From Polaribacter filamentus (GTDB lineage: Bacteria; Bacteroidota; Bacteroidia; Flavobacteriales; Flavobacteriaceae): DNA of 64,000 bases. The stretch spans positions 2,617,501 through 2,681,500 of the forward strand of contig NZ_MQUA01000013.1 of the NCBI RefSeq assembly GCF_002943715.1, given 5' to 3'. The notes beneath the pieces are model-generated. The model was not told the DNA's origin and did no database searches. It was given only the letters and a program-made list of their open reading frames with translations. The position numbers and the translations under genes are program-made. Positions 9,048-15,828 of this stretch are shown here, one piece after another. How positions within the stretch are numbered: position 1 is the stretch's first letter; each line of letters starts with the position of its first letter.

Positions 9048-9064
9048 TTTAGAATGATTCTAAA
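9048..9064. promoter_or_regulatory. Operator-like perfect palindrome in the feo promoter
   Basis: TTTAGAATGATTCTAAA: two perfect 8-bp arms around a single G. It lies between the expected -33 and -7 positions of the feo promoter, where a bound repressor would block polymerase. Fur sites are often 7-1-7 inverted repeats and DtxR/MntR-type sites are also AT-rich palindromes, so an iron-sensing repressor is the likely user. Which family cannot be told from the sequence. Confidence 0.6.
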
Positions 9065-9068
9065 CAAG

Positions 9069-9749
9069 TTATTTATTAGTATATTCTTCTTTTAAAAGAG
9101 ACATATCTTTCTTTAGTTTTTCCATGTCTTTTTTTTCTGTACCATCGTAATATCCGCGGATACGTCGCTCTTTATCAATCAATACAAATTGTTCTGTATG
9201 AATAAAATCGTTTTCACCGCCGTCACCATCCTCAATAACAGCAAAATAACTCTTTCTTGCTAGTTCATAAATATGCTTTTTAGACCCCGTTGTTACATTC
9301 CATTTTGCATCAATAACTCCTTTATTTATGGCGTATTCCTTTAAAACAGAAACACTATCTATAACCGGTGTTACCGAATGAGATAAAAACATAATATCAT
9401 CATCATTCTTATAATATTCTTGTAGTTCGCTCATATTATAAGCCATTGCTATACAAATATTTGTGCAACGTGTAAAAAAGAAATCTGCTACATAAATTTT
9501 ATTTTTGTAATTCTTTTGGGTAATGATTTCTCCATTTTGATTTGTCAACTCAAAATCCGCAATCCTATGATCTTTTGTAACATGCTTTATTGAAACATCT
9601 ACCAAGCTTGGGTTCACATCAGCAGGATTATAAATTTTTAGTTTTTTATCAACCTTTACTAAATGATAAAAAACAGGGATTGAAATTGCTGAAAAAACAA
9701 GTAAAAAAATAATGGTTAATTTACTTTTTATAAAAAAATTAAAGTCCAT
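9069..9749 (-). CDS. SCO1/SenC family copper chaperone-like protein
   Basis: 226 aa. One N-terminal membrane anchor (residues 9-30), then a periplasmic thioredoxin-like SCO domain with the copper-binding CxxxC as C95-T-N-I-C99 and the distal His in FIHTEQFVLIDKE. SCO proteins deliver copper to the CuA centre of cytochrome oxidase subunit II or act as thiol reductases. The motif context differs from the usual TCP-x-x-CP form (both prolines are missing here), unlike the second SCO protein in the window at 60597-61241. It lies just upstream of feoA on the same strand but feo has its own promoter. A thiol-disulfide role is an alternative. Confidence 0.82.
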   Translation of the reverse strand: MDFNFFIKSKLTIIFLLVFSAISIPVFYHLVKVDKKLKIYNPADVNPSLVDVSIKHVTKDHRIADFELTNQNGEIITQKNYKNKIYVADFFFTRCTNICIAMAYNMSELQEYYKNDDDIMFLSHSVTPVIDSVSVLKEYAINKGVIDAKWNVTTGSKKHIYELARKSYFAVIEDGDGGENDFIHTEQFVLIDKERRIRGYYDGTEKKDMEKLKKDMSLLKEEYTNK

Positions 9750-9882
9750 AAAACTAATTTATTTATGCAAATTTACGGCTTAAATATCCTTTAGAAAAGG
9801 CTTGTAAAGTATATTTGATACAAAATCTTTGTTAAAAAAAATCATCTTCTATTTGTACATTTTAAACTCTCTTTAAAAGACG

Positions 9883-9890
9883 TACATTTG
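9883..9890 (+). promoter_or_regulatory. -7 promoter element for rseP
   Basis: TACATTTG, a full match to TAnnTTTG, 30 bp before the rseP ATG. Confidence 0.5.
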
Positions 9891-9920
9891 TAGCTATTTA
9901 AATTTTGATTTTAAGACTGA

Positions 9921-11267
9921 ATGGAAATATTAATAAAAGCATCGCAATTTATTCTAAGTTTATCTTTGTTAATTGTTTTGCATGAATTAGGGCACTTTAT
10001 CCCCGCAAAGTTATTTAAAACTAGAGTAGAAAAATTCTACTTATTCTTTGATTACAAGTTCTCAATTTTCAAGAAAAAAATTGGTGATACCGTTTATGGT
10101 ATTGGCTGGATTCCTTTAGGAGGTTATGTAAAAATCTCTGGAATGATTGATGAAAGCATGGACACAGAGCAAATGAAATTACCTCCACAACCTTGGGAAT
10201 TTAGATCAAAGCCAGCTTGGCAACGTTTAATTATTATGTTAGGTGGCGTTTTTGTGAATTTTATATTGGGTATTTTTATTTACATTATGCTCATGTGGTC
10301 TTATGGCGAAGAGTATTTGCCTAACGAAAACGTAAAAGATGGTGTTTGGGTGCAAGATTCTTTAGCCATGAACTTAGGCATACAAACAGGAGATAAAATT
10401 TTAACTGTTGATGGCCAAAAAATAAAAAAATTCTACGGCCTCTCTCTAGAATTTATCAACGGCAACAACTTCCAAGTTGAAAGAAATGGAGAAGTAATAG
10501 ATAAAGAAATTCCTACTGATTTTATCTCTCAACTAATGGAAAGAGGCAAAGAGGCTGGACCTGTTTTATTACCAAGAATCCCATTTGTAATAGCTAGTGT
10601 TTCTGAAGATTCTCCTAATCTAAATTCCGATTTAAAAACAAAAGATATTGTTGTTGCAATAAATGGTAATGCTATAAAGTATCTTGATGAGGCGGAAGCC
10701 GAATTTAATAAGGTAAAAAATCAAGACGTTAAAATTTCTGTAAAAAGAGGAAACGAAATAATAGAAATACCTGTAAAAATTACAGAAGATGGTAAATTAG
10801 GAGTCGCCTTAGGCCAATTAAACCATAAAGATTTAGAAAAATTAGGCTATTACGATTTAGCGGACATTAAATATTCATTTTCAGAAGCAATACCTGCCGG
10901 ATGGAATAAATCTTGGAAAACGTTAACAGATTATGTAAAACAATTGAAAAAGATTTTTAATCCAAGTACGGGAGCTTATAAGGGTTTAGGTGGTTTTATT
11001 TCTATTGGGAGTATTTTTCCTAATGAATGGAGTGCCGAATCTTTTTGGAATATTACAGCATTCTTATCAATAATGCTAGGTTTTATGAACTTATTACCAA
11101 TTCCTGCTTTAGACGGTGGTCACGTAGTTTTTACTTTATGGGAAATGATTACAGGCAAAAAGCCAGGTGATAAATTTTTAGAATATGCACAAGTTATTGG
11201 TTTTATGCTTTTAATTGCATTGCTACTTTTTGCAAACGGAAATGATGTATTTCGATTGTTCCAATAA
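9921..11267 (+). CDS. rseP: RIP metalloprotease RseP (site-2 protease)
   Basis: 448 aa. The zinc motif HELGH lies in the first membrane helix (His21, Glu22, His25), followed by GWIPLGGYVKISGM, the family's membrane-reentrant loop. Two PDZ-like regions occupy about 130-300 (GDKILTVDGQKI and NSDLKTKDIVVAING). The third zinc-ligand motif is in NLLPIPALDGGHVVF near residues 395-408, followed by the last helix. The enzyme cuts membrane-spanning proteins such as anti-sigma factors and remnant signal peptides. It is monocistronic here: its own promoter upstream and a strong terminator 30 bp downstream. Confidence 0.94.
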   Translation: MEILIKASQFILSLSLLIVLHELGHFIPAKLFKTRVEKFYLFFDYKFSIFKKKIGDTVYGIGWIPLGGYVKISGMIDESMDTEQMKLPPQPWEFRSKPAWQRLIIMLGGVFVNFILGIFIYIMLMWSYGEEYLPNENVKDGVWVQDSLAMNLGIQTGDKILTVDGQKIKKFYGLSLEFINGNNFQVERNGEVIDKEIPTDFISQLMERGKEAGPVLLPRIPFVIASVSEDSPNLNSDLKTKDIVVAINGNAIKYLDEAEAEFNKVKNQDVKISVKRGNEIIEIPVKITEDGKLGVALGQLNHKDLEKLGYYDLADIKYSFSEAIPAGWNKSWKTLTDYVKQLKKIFNPSTGAYKGLGGFISIGSIFPNEWSAESFWNITAFLSIMLGFMNLLPIPALDGGHVVFTLWEMITGKKPGDKFLEYAQVIGFMLLIALLLFANGNDVFRLFQ

Positions 11268-11299
11268 AAAAGAGTTAATTTTAAAGTAAAATAGTAATT

Positions 11300-11338
11300 A
11301 AAAAATCCTCACAATCTAAATTTGTGAGGATTTTTTTT
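11300..11338. terminator. Bidirectional terminator between rseP and the small-protein relic
   Basis: Stem AAAAAATCCTCACAA / TTGTGAGGATTTTTT with a 7-nt loop, A run on the left and T8 on the right. It ends rseP on the plus strand and the small pseudogene on the minus strand. Confidence 0.85.
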
Positions 11339-11491
11339 AAATTCTTAAAGAAGGATTGATCAAAGGAAACCTTTTATACACTGTGTTGCATGTATCCCAA
11401 CATAAGTTTTAGCTCTTGGCATTAATTTAAGAAAAGTCTTTCTTTTTAATCTGTGTCGTGACACAAACTTACTTTTTGGGCACTTTTTCAT
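11337..11491 (-). pseudogene. Decayed tandem copy of a 51-aa two-CxxC protein
   Basis: Reading from ATG 11489-11491 gives MKKCPKSKFVSRHRLKRKTF, then LKLMPRAKTY; after a one-base shift near 11389-11395 the end reads CNTVYKRFPLINPSLRI and stops at TAA 11337-11339. It aligns end to end with the neighbouring copy (MKACPKCKSVSKQKLKRRPI at the start, CNTAYTWFPIINGSLRI at the end). The span is 155 nt, one less than the 156 nt of the other copy. Besides the frameshift, the second Cys of the first CxxC is Ser and the first Cys of the second pair appears to be Trp, so the metal site is lost. A terminator of the same design follows both copies, so the repeated unit was gene plus terminator. Confidence 0.7.
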
Positions 11492-11654
11492 AGTTAGTAA
11501 TTTTTCTTTGGGCTAAAAATAAAACAAGTACAAAACTATTTTTTTTCACCAAGTCAATATTCTTTTAACATTTTATGCTACATATTATACATTGTCGAAA
11601 ATTTTCTTGTGTTTAATTAGTAATTAAATACTTTTTCACAACCTAACAATAATG

Positions 11655-11683
11655 AAAAACCCTCATAATATAAAATTATGAGG
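11655..11683 (-). terminator. Terminator after the IS-interrupted small gene
   Basis: Stem CCTCATAAT / ATTATGAGG with loop ATAAA; on the minus strand it is followed by GTTTTTC. It resembles the hairpin after the first copy at 11300-11338. Confidence 0.65.
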
Positions 11684-11760
11684 ATTATTTTTTAAATTCT
11701 CAAAGAACCATTAATAATAGGAAACCATGTATACGCAGTATTGCAGTTATTACAAGAATA

Positions 11761-11767
11761 GCCTATA
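11761..11767. repeat. 7-bp target site duplication, left copy
   Basis: GCCTATA directly before the left IS end; the identical right copy is at 12750-12756. Confidence 0.9.
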
Positions 11768-12749
11768 ACCCGTTGTGCATTTAAACAATATTGACTTTTA
11801 AATTGTTTATATTCCTATTAAAAACAAATTTGTTAATGTATTGAATGATAGTTAGTGCTGTTAATTTTGAGAGAATTCTTGTCTTAAAACCTTCAAAAGT
11901 TTTCGCATAATTATTCCGTATTTTAAACTGGTCACAAAGTTGAGAAAACAAGGTCTCAATTCGTTTTCTTTTCTTCCTAAAAATATACGTTTGTTTTTTG
12001 TAATTCTGTTGATTTTTACGCATTGGAACTTCTAATTTAATTTGTTTACTCTCAAATAAATCTAACTGATAGTCCGCACTTAGGTATCCTTTGTCCCCTA
12101 AAACCACACAGTTATTAAACTGATTTTTAATGTCTTTTAAATAATGAATATCATGTACAGAAGCTTTGCTAATATCAAAACTTTTAAACACGCCATCAAT
12201 AGAACAAACAGCATGTATTTTATAGCCATAATAATGCATGTTTTGACTAGCACAATAACCTCTATTTGGGGCTGAATAAAAGTACTCTTTACAAACTTTA
12301 CTTCTCCCGCTTCTTGAGAGTTTTACAATCTCCAAAGGCATACTATCTACTACATAATAGTTTTCAAACTCCGTGAACTTATTGGAGAGTTGAGTTCTTA
12401 TAAATTCAATGGCAAAAAATAATTTTCGCTTCCGTTTATTGTAAACTGATCGCTCTATTTTAGCAAACAAATATTCTGGAATATCCCGAAACAACTGACA
12501 TTCACTGTCTATACCCATATATTCTGCTGTTAAATTCATAGCGATTAATTCAATGTCTTTTAGTTTTGGTTTCCTGTTTTGACGTAAAAATTGTTCCTTT
12601 TCTGTAATTGTGGCTAAGACTTCTAAAATTTTATCGTAATTTGCTCTAAAGTTATTCATCGTATTTAATCGATTGATTGTCAATTAAATATACGACTTTT
12701 AATAGTCAAATGAATAACTTTTTTTAACTATTTATAATGCACAACGGGT
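11768..12749 (-). mobile_element. IS982-family insertion sequence, complete (982 bp)
   Basis: Terminal inverted repeats ACCCGTTGTGCAT at 11768-11780 and its complement at 12737-12749 bound a single transposase gene. The element is exactly 982 bp. It is flanked by a perfect 7-bp target duplication, GCCTATA, at 11761-11767 and 12750-12756. The ends, the length and the DDE transposase all fit IS982. The perfect ends, intact transposase and undamaged duplication mean a recent insertion and probably a still mobile copy. Other copies are expected elsewhere in the genome but none is in this window. Confidence 0.93.
11781..12659 (-). CDS. IS982 family transposase
   Basis: 292 aa from ATG 12657-12659 (MNNFRANYDKILEVL); an in-frame TTG at 12683 would add 8 residues but the ATG start is usual for the family. 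A helical N-terminal DNA-binding part is followed by an RNase-H-like DDE domain: Asp105 in YYVVDSMPLE, Asp189 in VVLGDKGYLS, and Glu235 in KRIETLFSQL, with the Y-G-x-K-I-H segment near residues 145-149 and RNNYAKTFEGF near the end. No frameshift or internal stop is present, so the enzyme should be active. It would cut at the 13-bp terminal repeats. Confidence 0.92.
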   Translation of the reverse strand: MNNFRANYDKILEVLATITEKEQFLRQNRKPKLKDIELIAMNLTAEYMGIDSECQLFRDIPEYLFAKIERSVYNKRKRKLFFAIEFIRTQLSNKFTEFENYYVVDSMPLEIVKLSRSGRSKVCKEYFYSAPNRGYCASQNMHYYGYKIHAVCSIDGVFKSFDISKASVHDIHYLKDIKNQFNNCVVLGDKGYLSADYQLDLFESKQIKLEVPMRKNQQNYKKQTYIFRKKRKRIETLFSQLCDQFKIRNNYAKTFEGFKTRILSKLTALTIIQYINKFVFNRNINNLKVNIV

Positions 12750-12756
12750 GCCTATA
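12750..12756. repeat. 7-bp target site duplication, right copy
   Basis: GCCTATA directly after the right IS end, identical to 11761-11767. Confidence 0.9.
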
Positions 12757-12938
12757 GTACCTATATATAATTTTACAATCGGTCTTCTTTTCAGTTTTTG
12801 TTTTGAAACTGATTTACATTTGGGGCAAGCTTTCATTCCTGTTAATATTTTTAGAAAGGCGCAAAATTTAATAAAAATCTATTCATCGAGCCGAAATAAT
12901 AACCCCTATTTAAGTAAGAATCTCTTCACAAACCAACT

Positions 12939-12972
12939 AAAAAAAGCCACCCTCAAAATAGAGGATGACTTT
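12939..12972 (-). terminator. Terminator of the NfeD/flotillin operon
   Basis: On the minus strand the RNA forms a 12-bp stem (AAAGUCAUCCUC with GAGGGUGGCUUU, two G-U pairs) with a 6-nt loop, followed by a run of seven T. It lies 58 bp after the flotillin stop. Confidence 0.75.
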
Positions 12973-13030
12973 ACACTAATAGTTATGAAAGATTCGATTT
13001 AAGAATCAATTTTTAAACTTGTTTTTTATT

Positions 13031-14446
13031 TTATTCTTCTGATTTTTCTTTTTTACCATCAATTAAATCAACAGGAATATCTTTTCCTTTTAAATATTCT
13101 GGTAAATCCATACCTGCCATATTAAACATTTCTTGCAAAGGCGGTACGGATTTGTACATGCCAGAAATAAAGTTCGAAGTAGAAGATTTCCCATCCTTTC
13201 CTCCTCCATTTTCCCAAACTGTAATTTTATCAATTTTAATATTTTTGATAGCTTCTGCCTGTAATCTTACTAATTCAGGTAATTTATCCGCAATTAAAAG
13301 TAATACTGCATCCTTAGAATTATTACCAGCTGCTTTTACAATTTCATCTAAACCGGCTGCTTGTTTTGTTAAAACTTCATACAAACCTTGTGCTTCTGCT
13401 TGTGCTTTAAATAAGATTGCATCCGCTTCTCCTCTTGCAATTCTTCTAATATTTTCTGCTTTAGCTTCTGCATCAATTTCAACCTTTCTCTTATCAATTT
13501 CTGCAGGAACAATAATATCTGCTAACTGAGACGAGCGCTCTCTTTCTGCTCTTGCAGTTTCTGCTAGCTGTTCTGCGGCATAAGATTCTTCTAATGCTTT
13601 TGCTGTTTGTACTTTTTCTGATGCAATTGCTACACGTTCTGCTTCTGCTTCTCTCTGACGGCGTAAAGAATCTGAATTTGCTACATTAATTTTCGCAATA
13701 TTTTCTCCTTCTACGGCTTTCGCATTTGCCGCAGCAACCTGCGTTCTTTCATCTTGTAAAGCATTTGCTTCACCAATAGAACCATCTCTATTTTTTTCTG
13801 CAACCGATTTTCTTGCAGCGTTAATTGCATGTGCAGCCGCTTCTTTTCCTAAAGCTTGAATATATCCAGATTCATCAACAATATCAGTAATATTTACATT
13901 GATTAATTTTAAACCCACTTTCTTTAATTCAGTTTCCACACTTTGAGAAATATTCGTTAAAAACTTATCACGGTCATTGTTAATTTCTTCAATATCCATA
14001 GAAGCTACAACCAAACGTAACTGACCAAATATAATTTCTTGCGCTAATTCTTGAATTTGACTTTGACCTAAACCTAACAAACGCTCTGCAGCATTTTGCA
14101 TAATTCCTGGTTCTGTAGAAACCCCAATCGTAAATCTTGAAGGCACATTTACACGAATGTTTTGCTTAGAAAGTGCATTTACTAAATTAACTTCAATAGA
14201 AATTGGAGTTAAATCTAAAAACTGATAATCTTGAATTACAGGAAAAATAAAAGCGGCTCCACCATGAATACATTTAGCAGATCCACCTCCACTTACTTTT
14301 CCATACACTACTAAAATTCTATCCGAAGGACATCTTTTATAGCGTTTTACAAGTGTCATTAACACTATAAATATGAATAGAATTGCGATTCCTATTCCAA
14401 CTAATCCAGCATATGGGCTGCTTTGTAATACAATTAAATTTAGCAT
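13031..14446 (-). CDS. Flotillin family protein (SPFH/band 7 domain)
   Basis: 471 aa. An N-terminal membrane segment (about 12-33) is followed by an SPFH/band 7 domain (about 35-215: VVYGKVSGGGSAKCIHGGAAF, RFTIGVSTEPGIM, LRLVVASMDIEEINNDRD) and a long Ala/Glu-rich coiled coil (about 220-380, repeats such as AEAERVAIASEK and EIDKRKVEIDAEAKAENIRR) as in flotillins. The C terminus is short and variable. Flotillins form large rings in ordered membrane patches and affect membrane fluidity, signalling and division. The NfeD-like gene 8 bp upstream is the usual partner (known family pairing), so both are one operon. Length is normal for flotillin. Confidence 0.9.
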   Translation of the reverse strand: MLNLIVLQSSPYAGLVGIGIAILFIFIVLMTLVKRYKRCPSDRILVVYGKVSGGGSAKCIHGGAAFIFPVIQDYQFLDLTPISIEVNLVNALSKQNIRVNVPSRFTIGVSTEPGIMQNAAERLLGLGQSQIQELAQEIIFGQLRLVVASMDIEEINNDRDKFLTNISQSVETELKKVGLKLINVNITDIVDESGYIQALGKEAAAHAINAARKSVAEKNRDGSIGEANALQDERTQVAAANAKAVEGENIAKINVANSDSLRRQREAEAERVAIASEKVQTAKALEESYAAEQLAETARAERERSSQLADIIVPAEIDKRKVEIDAEAKAENIRRIARGEADAILFKAQAEAQGLYEVLTKQAAGLDEIVKAAGNNSKDAVLLLIADKLPELVRLQAEAIKNIKIDKITVWENGGGKDGKSSTSNFISGMYKSVPPLQEMFNMAGMDLPEYLKGKDIPVDLIDGKKEKSEE

Positions 14447-14454
14447 CGTAATTT

Positions 14455-15027
14455 TTATTTTTGAGGTTCTATAATTAATATTCCGTTATTGGTAAGTTCT
14501 ACCACTTTTATAACATTTCCTTGTTTTAAGTCTTTATCATAATCTGTTAAAGCTTCTAATTCTCTTAAAGTTCCTTGCACTTTTATTTGCACTTTACCTA
14601 TTTTAGACCTGTTTGCACCAACAGTTAAATAGACCTCACCGATAGTATTTAAGGCATTTTGCATTTTTAAAGTTCCGCTAGAACTTAATTTACTGATGTA
14701 ATAAAACATTGCTGCCATTACTGTCATCATTGCTAAACCACAAAATATAGAAATTGTTATAACTACCAAATTAGAATATCCTGCATCAGAACTTGCAATT
14801 CCACTCCAACCAAAAATAGTGAAGAATGCAACCAAATTTTTGATTGTAAAAAACTGAAAACCTGCTCCTGTATCCGCATCTATTTCTGCATCAATATCAC
14901 CAATATCGTCAGAATCTGTTCCCATAACTGTAGAAATTAACACAATTAAAAACAGCAAAGTTGATACTAATGTAATAATCCAATATGTTTTTAAAAACGA
15001 GGGTAACTCAGTAAACCATTCCATCAT
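14455..15027 (-). CDS. NfeD-like membrane protein (flotillin partner)
   Basis: 190 aa. Membrane helices at about 14-36, 60-80 and 87-112, an acidic loop between the first two (GTDSDDIGDIDAEIDAD), and a C-terminal OB-like domain (about 125-190: ALNTIGEVYLTVGANRSKIGKVQIKVQG, GNVIKVVELTNNGILIIEP), the layout of NfeD/YqiJ-type proteins. These are encoded next to flotillin or stomatin genes and probably scaffold the SPFH ring. It is the first gene of the operon, 8 bp before flotillin. A nested palindrome lies 35-68 bp upstream of its start and may be the operator. Confidence 0.85.
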   Translation of the reverse strand: MMEWFTELPSFLKTYWIITLVSTLLFLIVLISTVMGTDSDDIGDIDAEIDADTGAGFQFFTIKNLVAFFTIFGWSGIASSDAGYSNLVVITISIFCGLAMMTVMAAMFYYISKLSSSGTLKMQNALNTIGEVYLTVGANRSKIGKVQIKVQGTLRELEALTDYDKDLKQGNVIKVVELTNNGILIIEPQK

Positions 15028-15061
15028 AGCATGTAATTTTAAAGTGTTTAAATATAAAGGT

Positions 15062-15095
15062 TTTTGACTTTATAAAACGTTTTATATTGTCAAAA
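15062..15095. promoter_or_regulatory. Nested palindrome upstream of the NfeD/flotillin operon
   Basis: A perfect 16-bp palindrome TATAAAACGTTTTATA (15071-15086) is enclosed, after a TT/TT mismatch on each side, by the inverted pair TTTTGAC (15062-15068) and GTCAAAA (15089-15095). The 34-bp structure shares one centre of symmetry. It may be a site for a dimeric (or tetrameric) repressor, or an RNA hairpin in the leader. Confidence 0.5.
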
Positions 15096-15769
15096 TAAAA
15101 ACTCTAAGATTATTTTGAAAAGCTCTAAAATATAATCTTTGTTTCTATTGTATTAGTAGTATAAAAATTAATTTTGTTACAGAAAAAGAAAAATATTATA
15201 ATTACCTTCTCTAGGTAAATTTTTCATCAAATTTAAAAAAAACATTCTGTCATCGTTATATATGTTAAATCTTTTATCCTGAGGAAATAATTCTGGAAAT
15301 TGCAATTGCTTCATCAGAGTATGCAATGAAGTTATGAAAATGTAATTTTTTAGAGAAAAATACATTGGCTGATGTATCAAACTATATACAGAAATAGAAC
15401 CAACTCCTTGTTATTACTTTCTTTAAATATAAGGGTTTTATAGCCTATTTTTTAGTAGTTTCTGATGAAAAATGATACGATTATTTTTGTGAAAACACAG
15501 TGCTTTTGTTTCTAAATTTCGCGGATTTAGATCTGAAAATCGATGAAAAATTATTGAAATAATTCCTCTTTTTTGAAGCTTTACTTCATATTTTTCTTAA
15601 CTATCAATGACTCTTTTTATTTAATTGTTTTTAAAGCTAAAACTATCTCTAACGGATTATTTTGAGCACAACTTAAACGTAAAAGAAGTAGTAAAAAAAT
15701 AGAATTTCTGATCATACTATTTATTTTTCAGACCAAATAAACCTATTTATATTATTCCTTTAAAAAACC
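15096..15769. other. Gene-poor stretch
   Basis: About 670 bp without a recognised gene. A minus-strand open frame at 15177-15380 (67 codons, ending GNYNIFLFL) has no ribosome-site or family match that I can support; from its inner Met it reads MKQLQFPELFPQDKRFNIYN and could be a gene remnant. The rest is AT-rich with stops in all frames. Confidence 0.4.
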
Positions 15770-15803
15770 AAAAAAAGCCTTGATAAAAATTTATCAAGAC
15801 TTT
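15770..15803 (-). terminator. Terminator of the TonB-dependent receptor gene
   Basis: Stem AAAGCCTTGATAAA / TTTATCAAGACTTT (one G-T/A-C type mismatch on DNA, pairing as G-U in RNA); on the minus strand a run of seven T follows. It starts 26 bp after the receptor stop. Confidence 0.8.
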
Positions 15804-15828
15804 AATGAAAGTATGTTGGGGATTTTTA

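Larger units (their letters stand above)
11692..12836 (-). pseudogene. 51-aa two-CxxC (zinc-ribbon-like) protein gene split by IS982
   Basis: The 5' part reads from ATG 12834-12836: MKACPKCKSVSKQKLKRRPI, then VKLYIGTIG up to the right end of the IS. The 3' part resumes beyond the left end: YSCNNCNTAYTWFPIINGSL, then RI and TAA at 11692-11694. Removing the 982-bp element and one 7-bp duplicate leaves exactly 156 nt, an uninterrupted 51-codon gene. The two pairs C4-P-K-C7 and C32-N-N-C35 suggest a small zinc ribbon with a basic stretch between them (KQKLKRR). I do not recognise the family; a nucleic-acid or metal-binding role is only a guess. The gene is broken in this strain. Confidence 0.75.

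Noticed and set aside
12748-13002. Plus-strand open frame of 84 codons starting at the right IS end
   Set aside because: It begins in the IS terminus and is antisense to the split two-CxxC gene; no family or ribosome site, so it is a chance frame.
13152-13529. 125-codon plus-strand frame inside the flotillin gene
   Set aside because: Antisense shadow of the flotillin coiled coil (Ala/Ser-rich); not a gene.
15177-15380. Minus-strand 67-codon frame
   Set aside because: No recognisable family, no promoter, isolated in a stop-rich region; kept only as part of the gap note.
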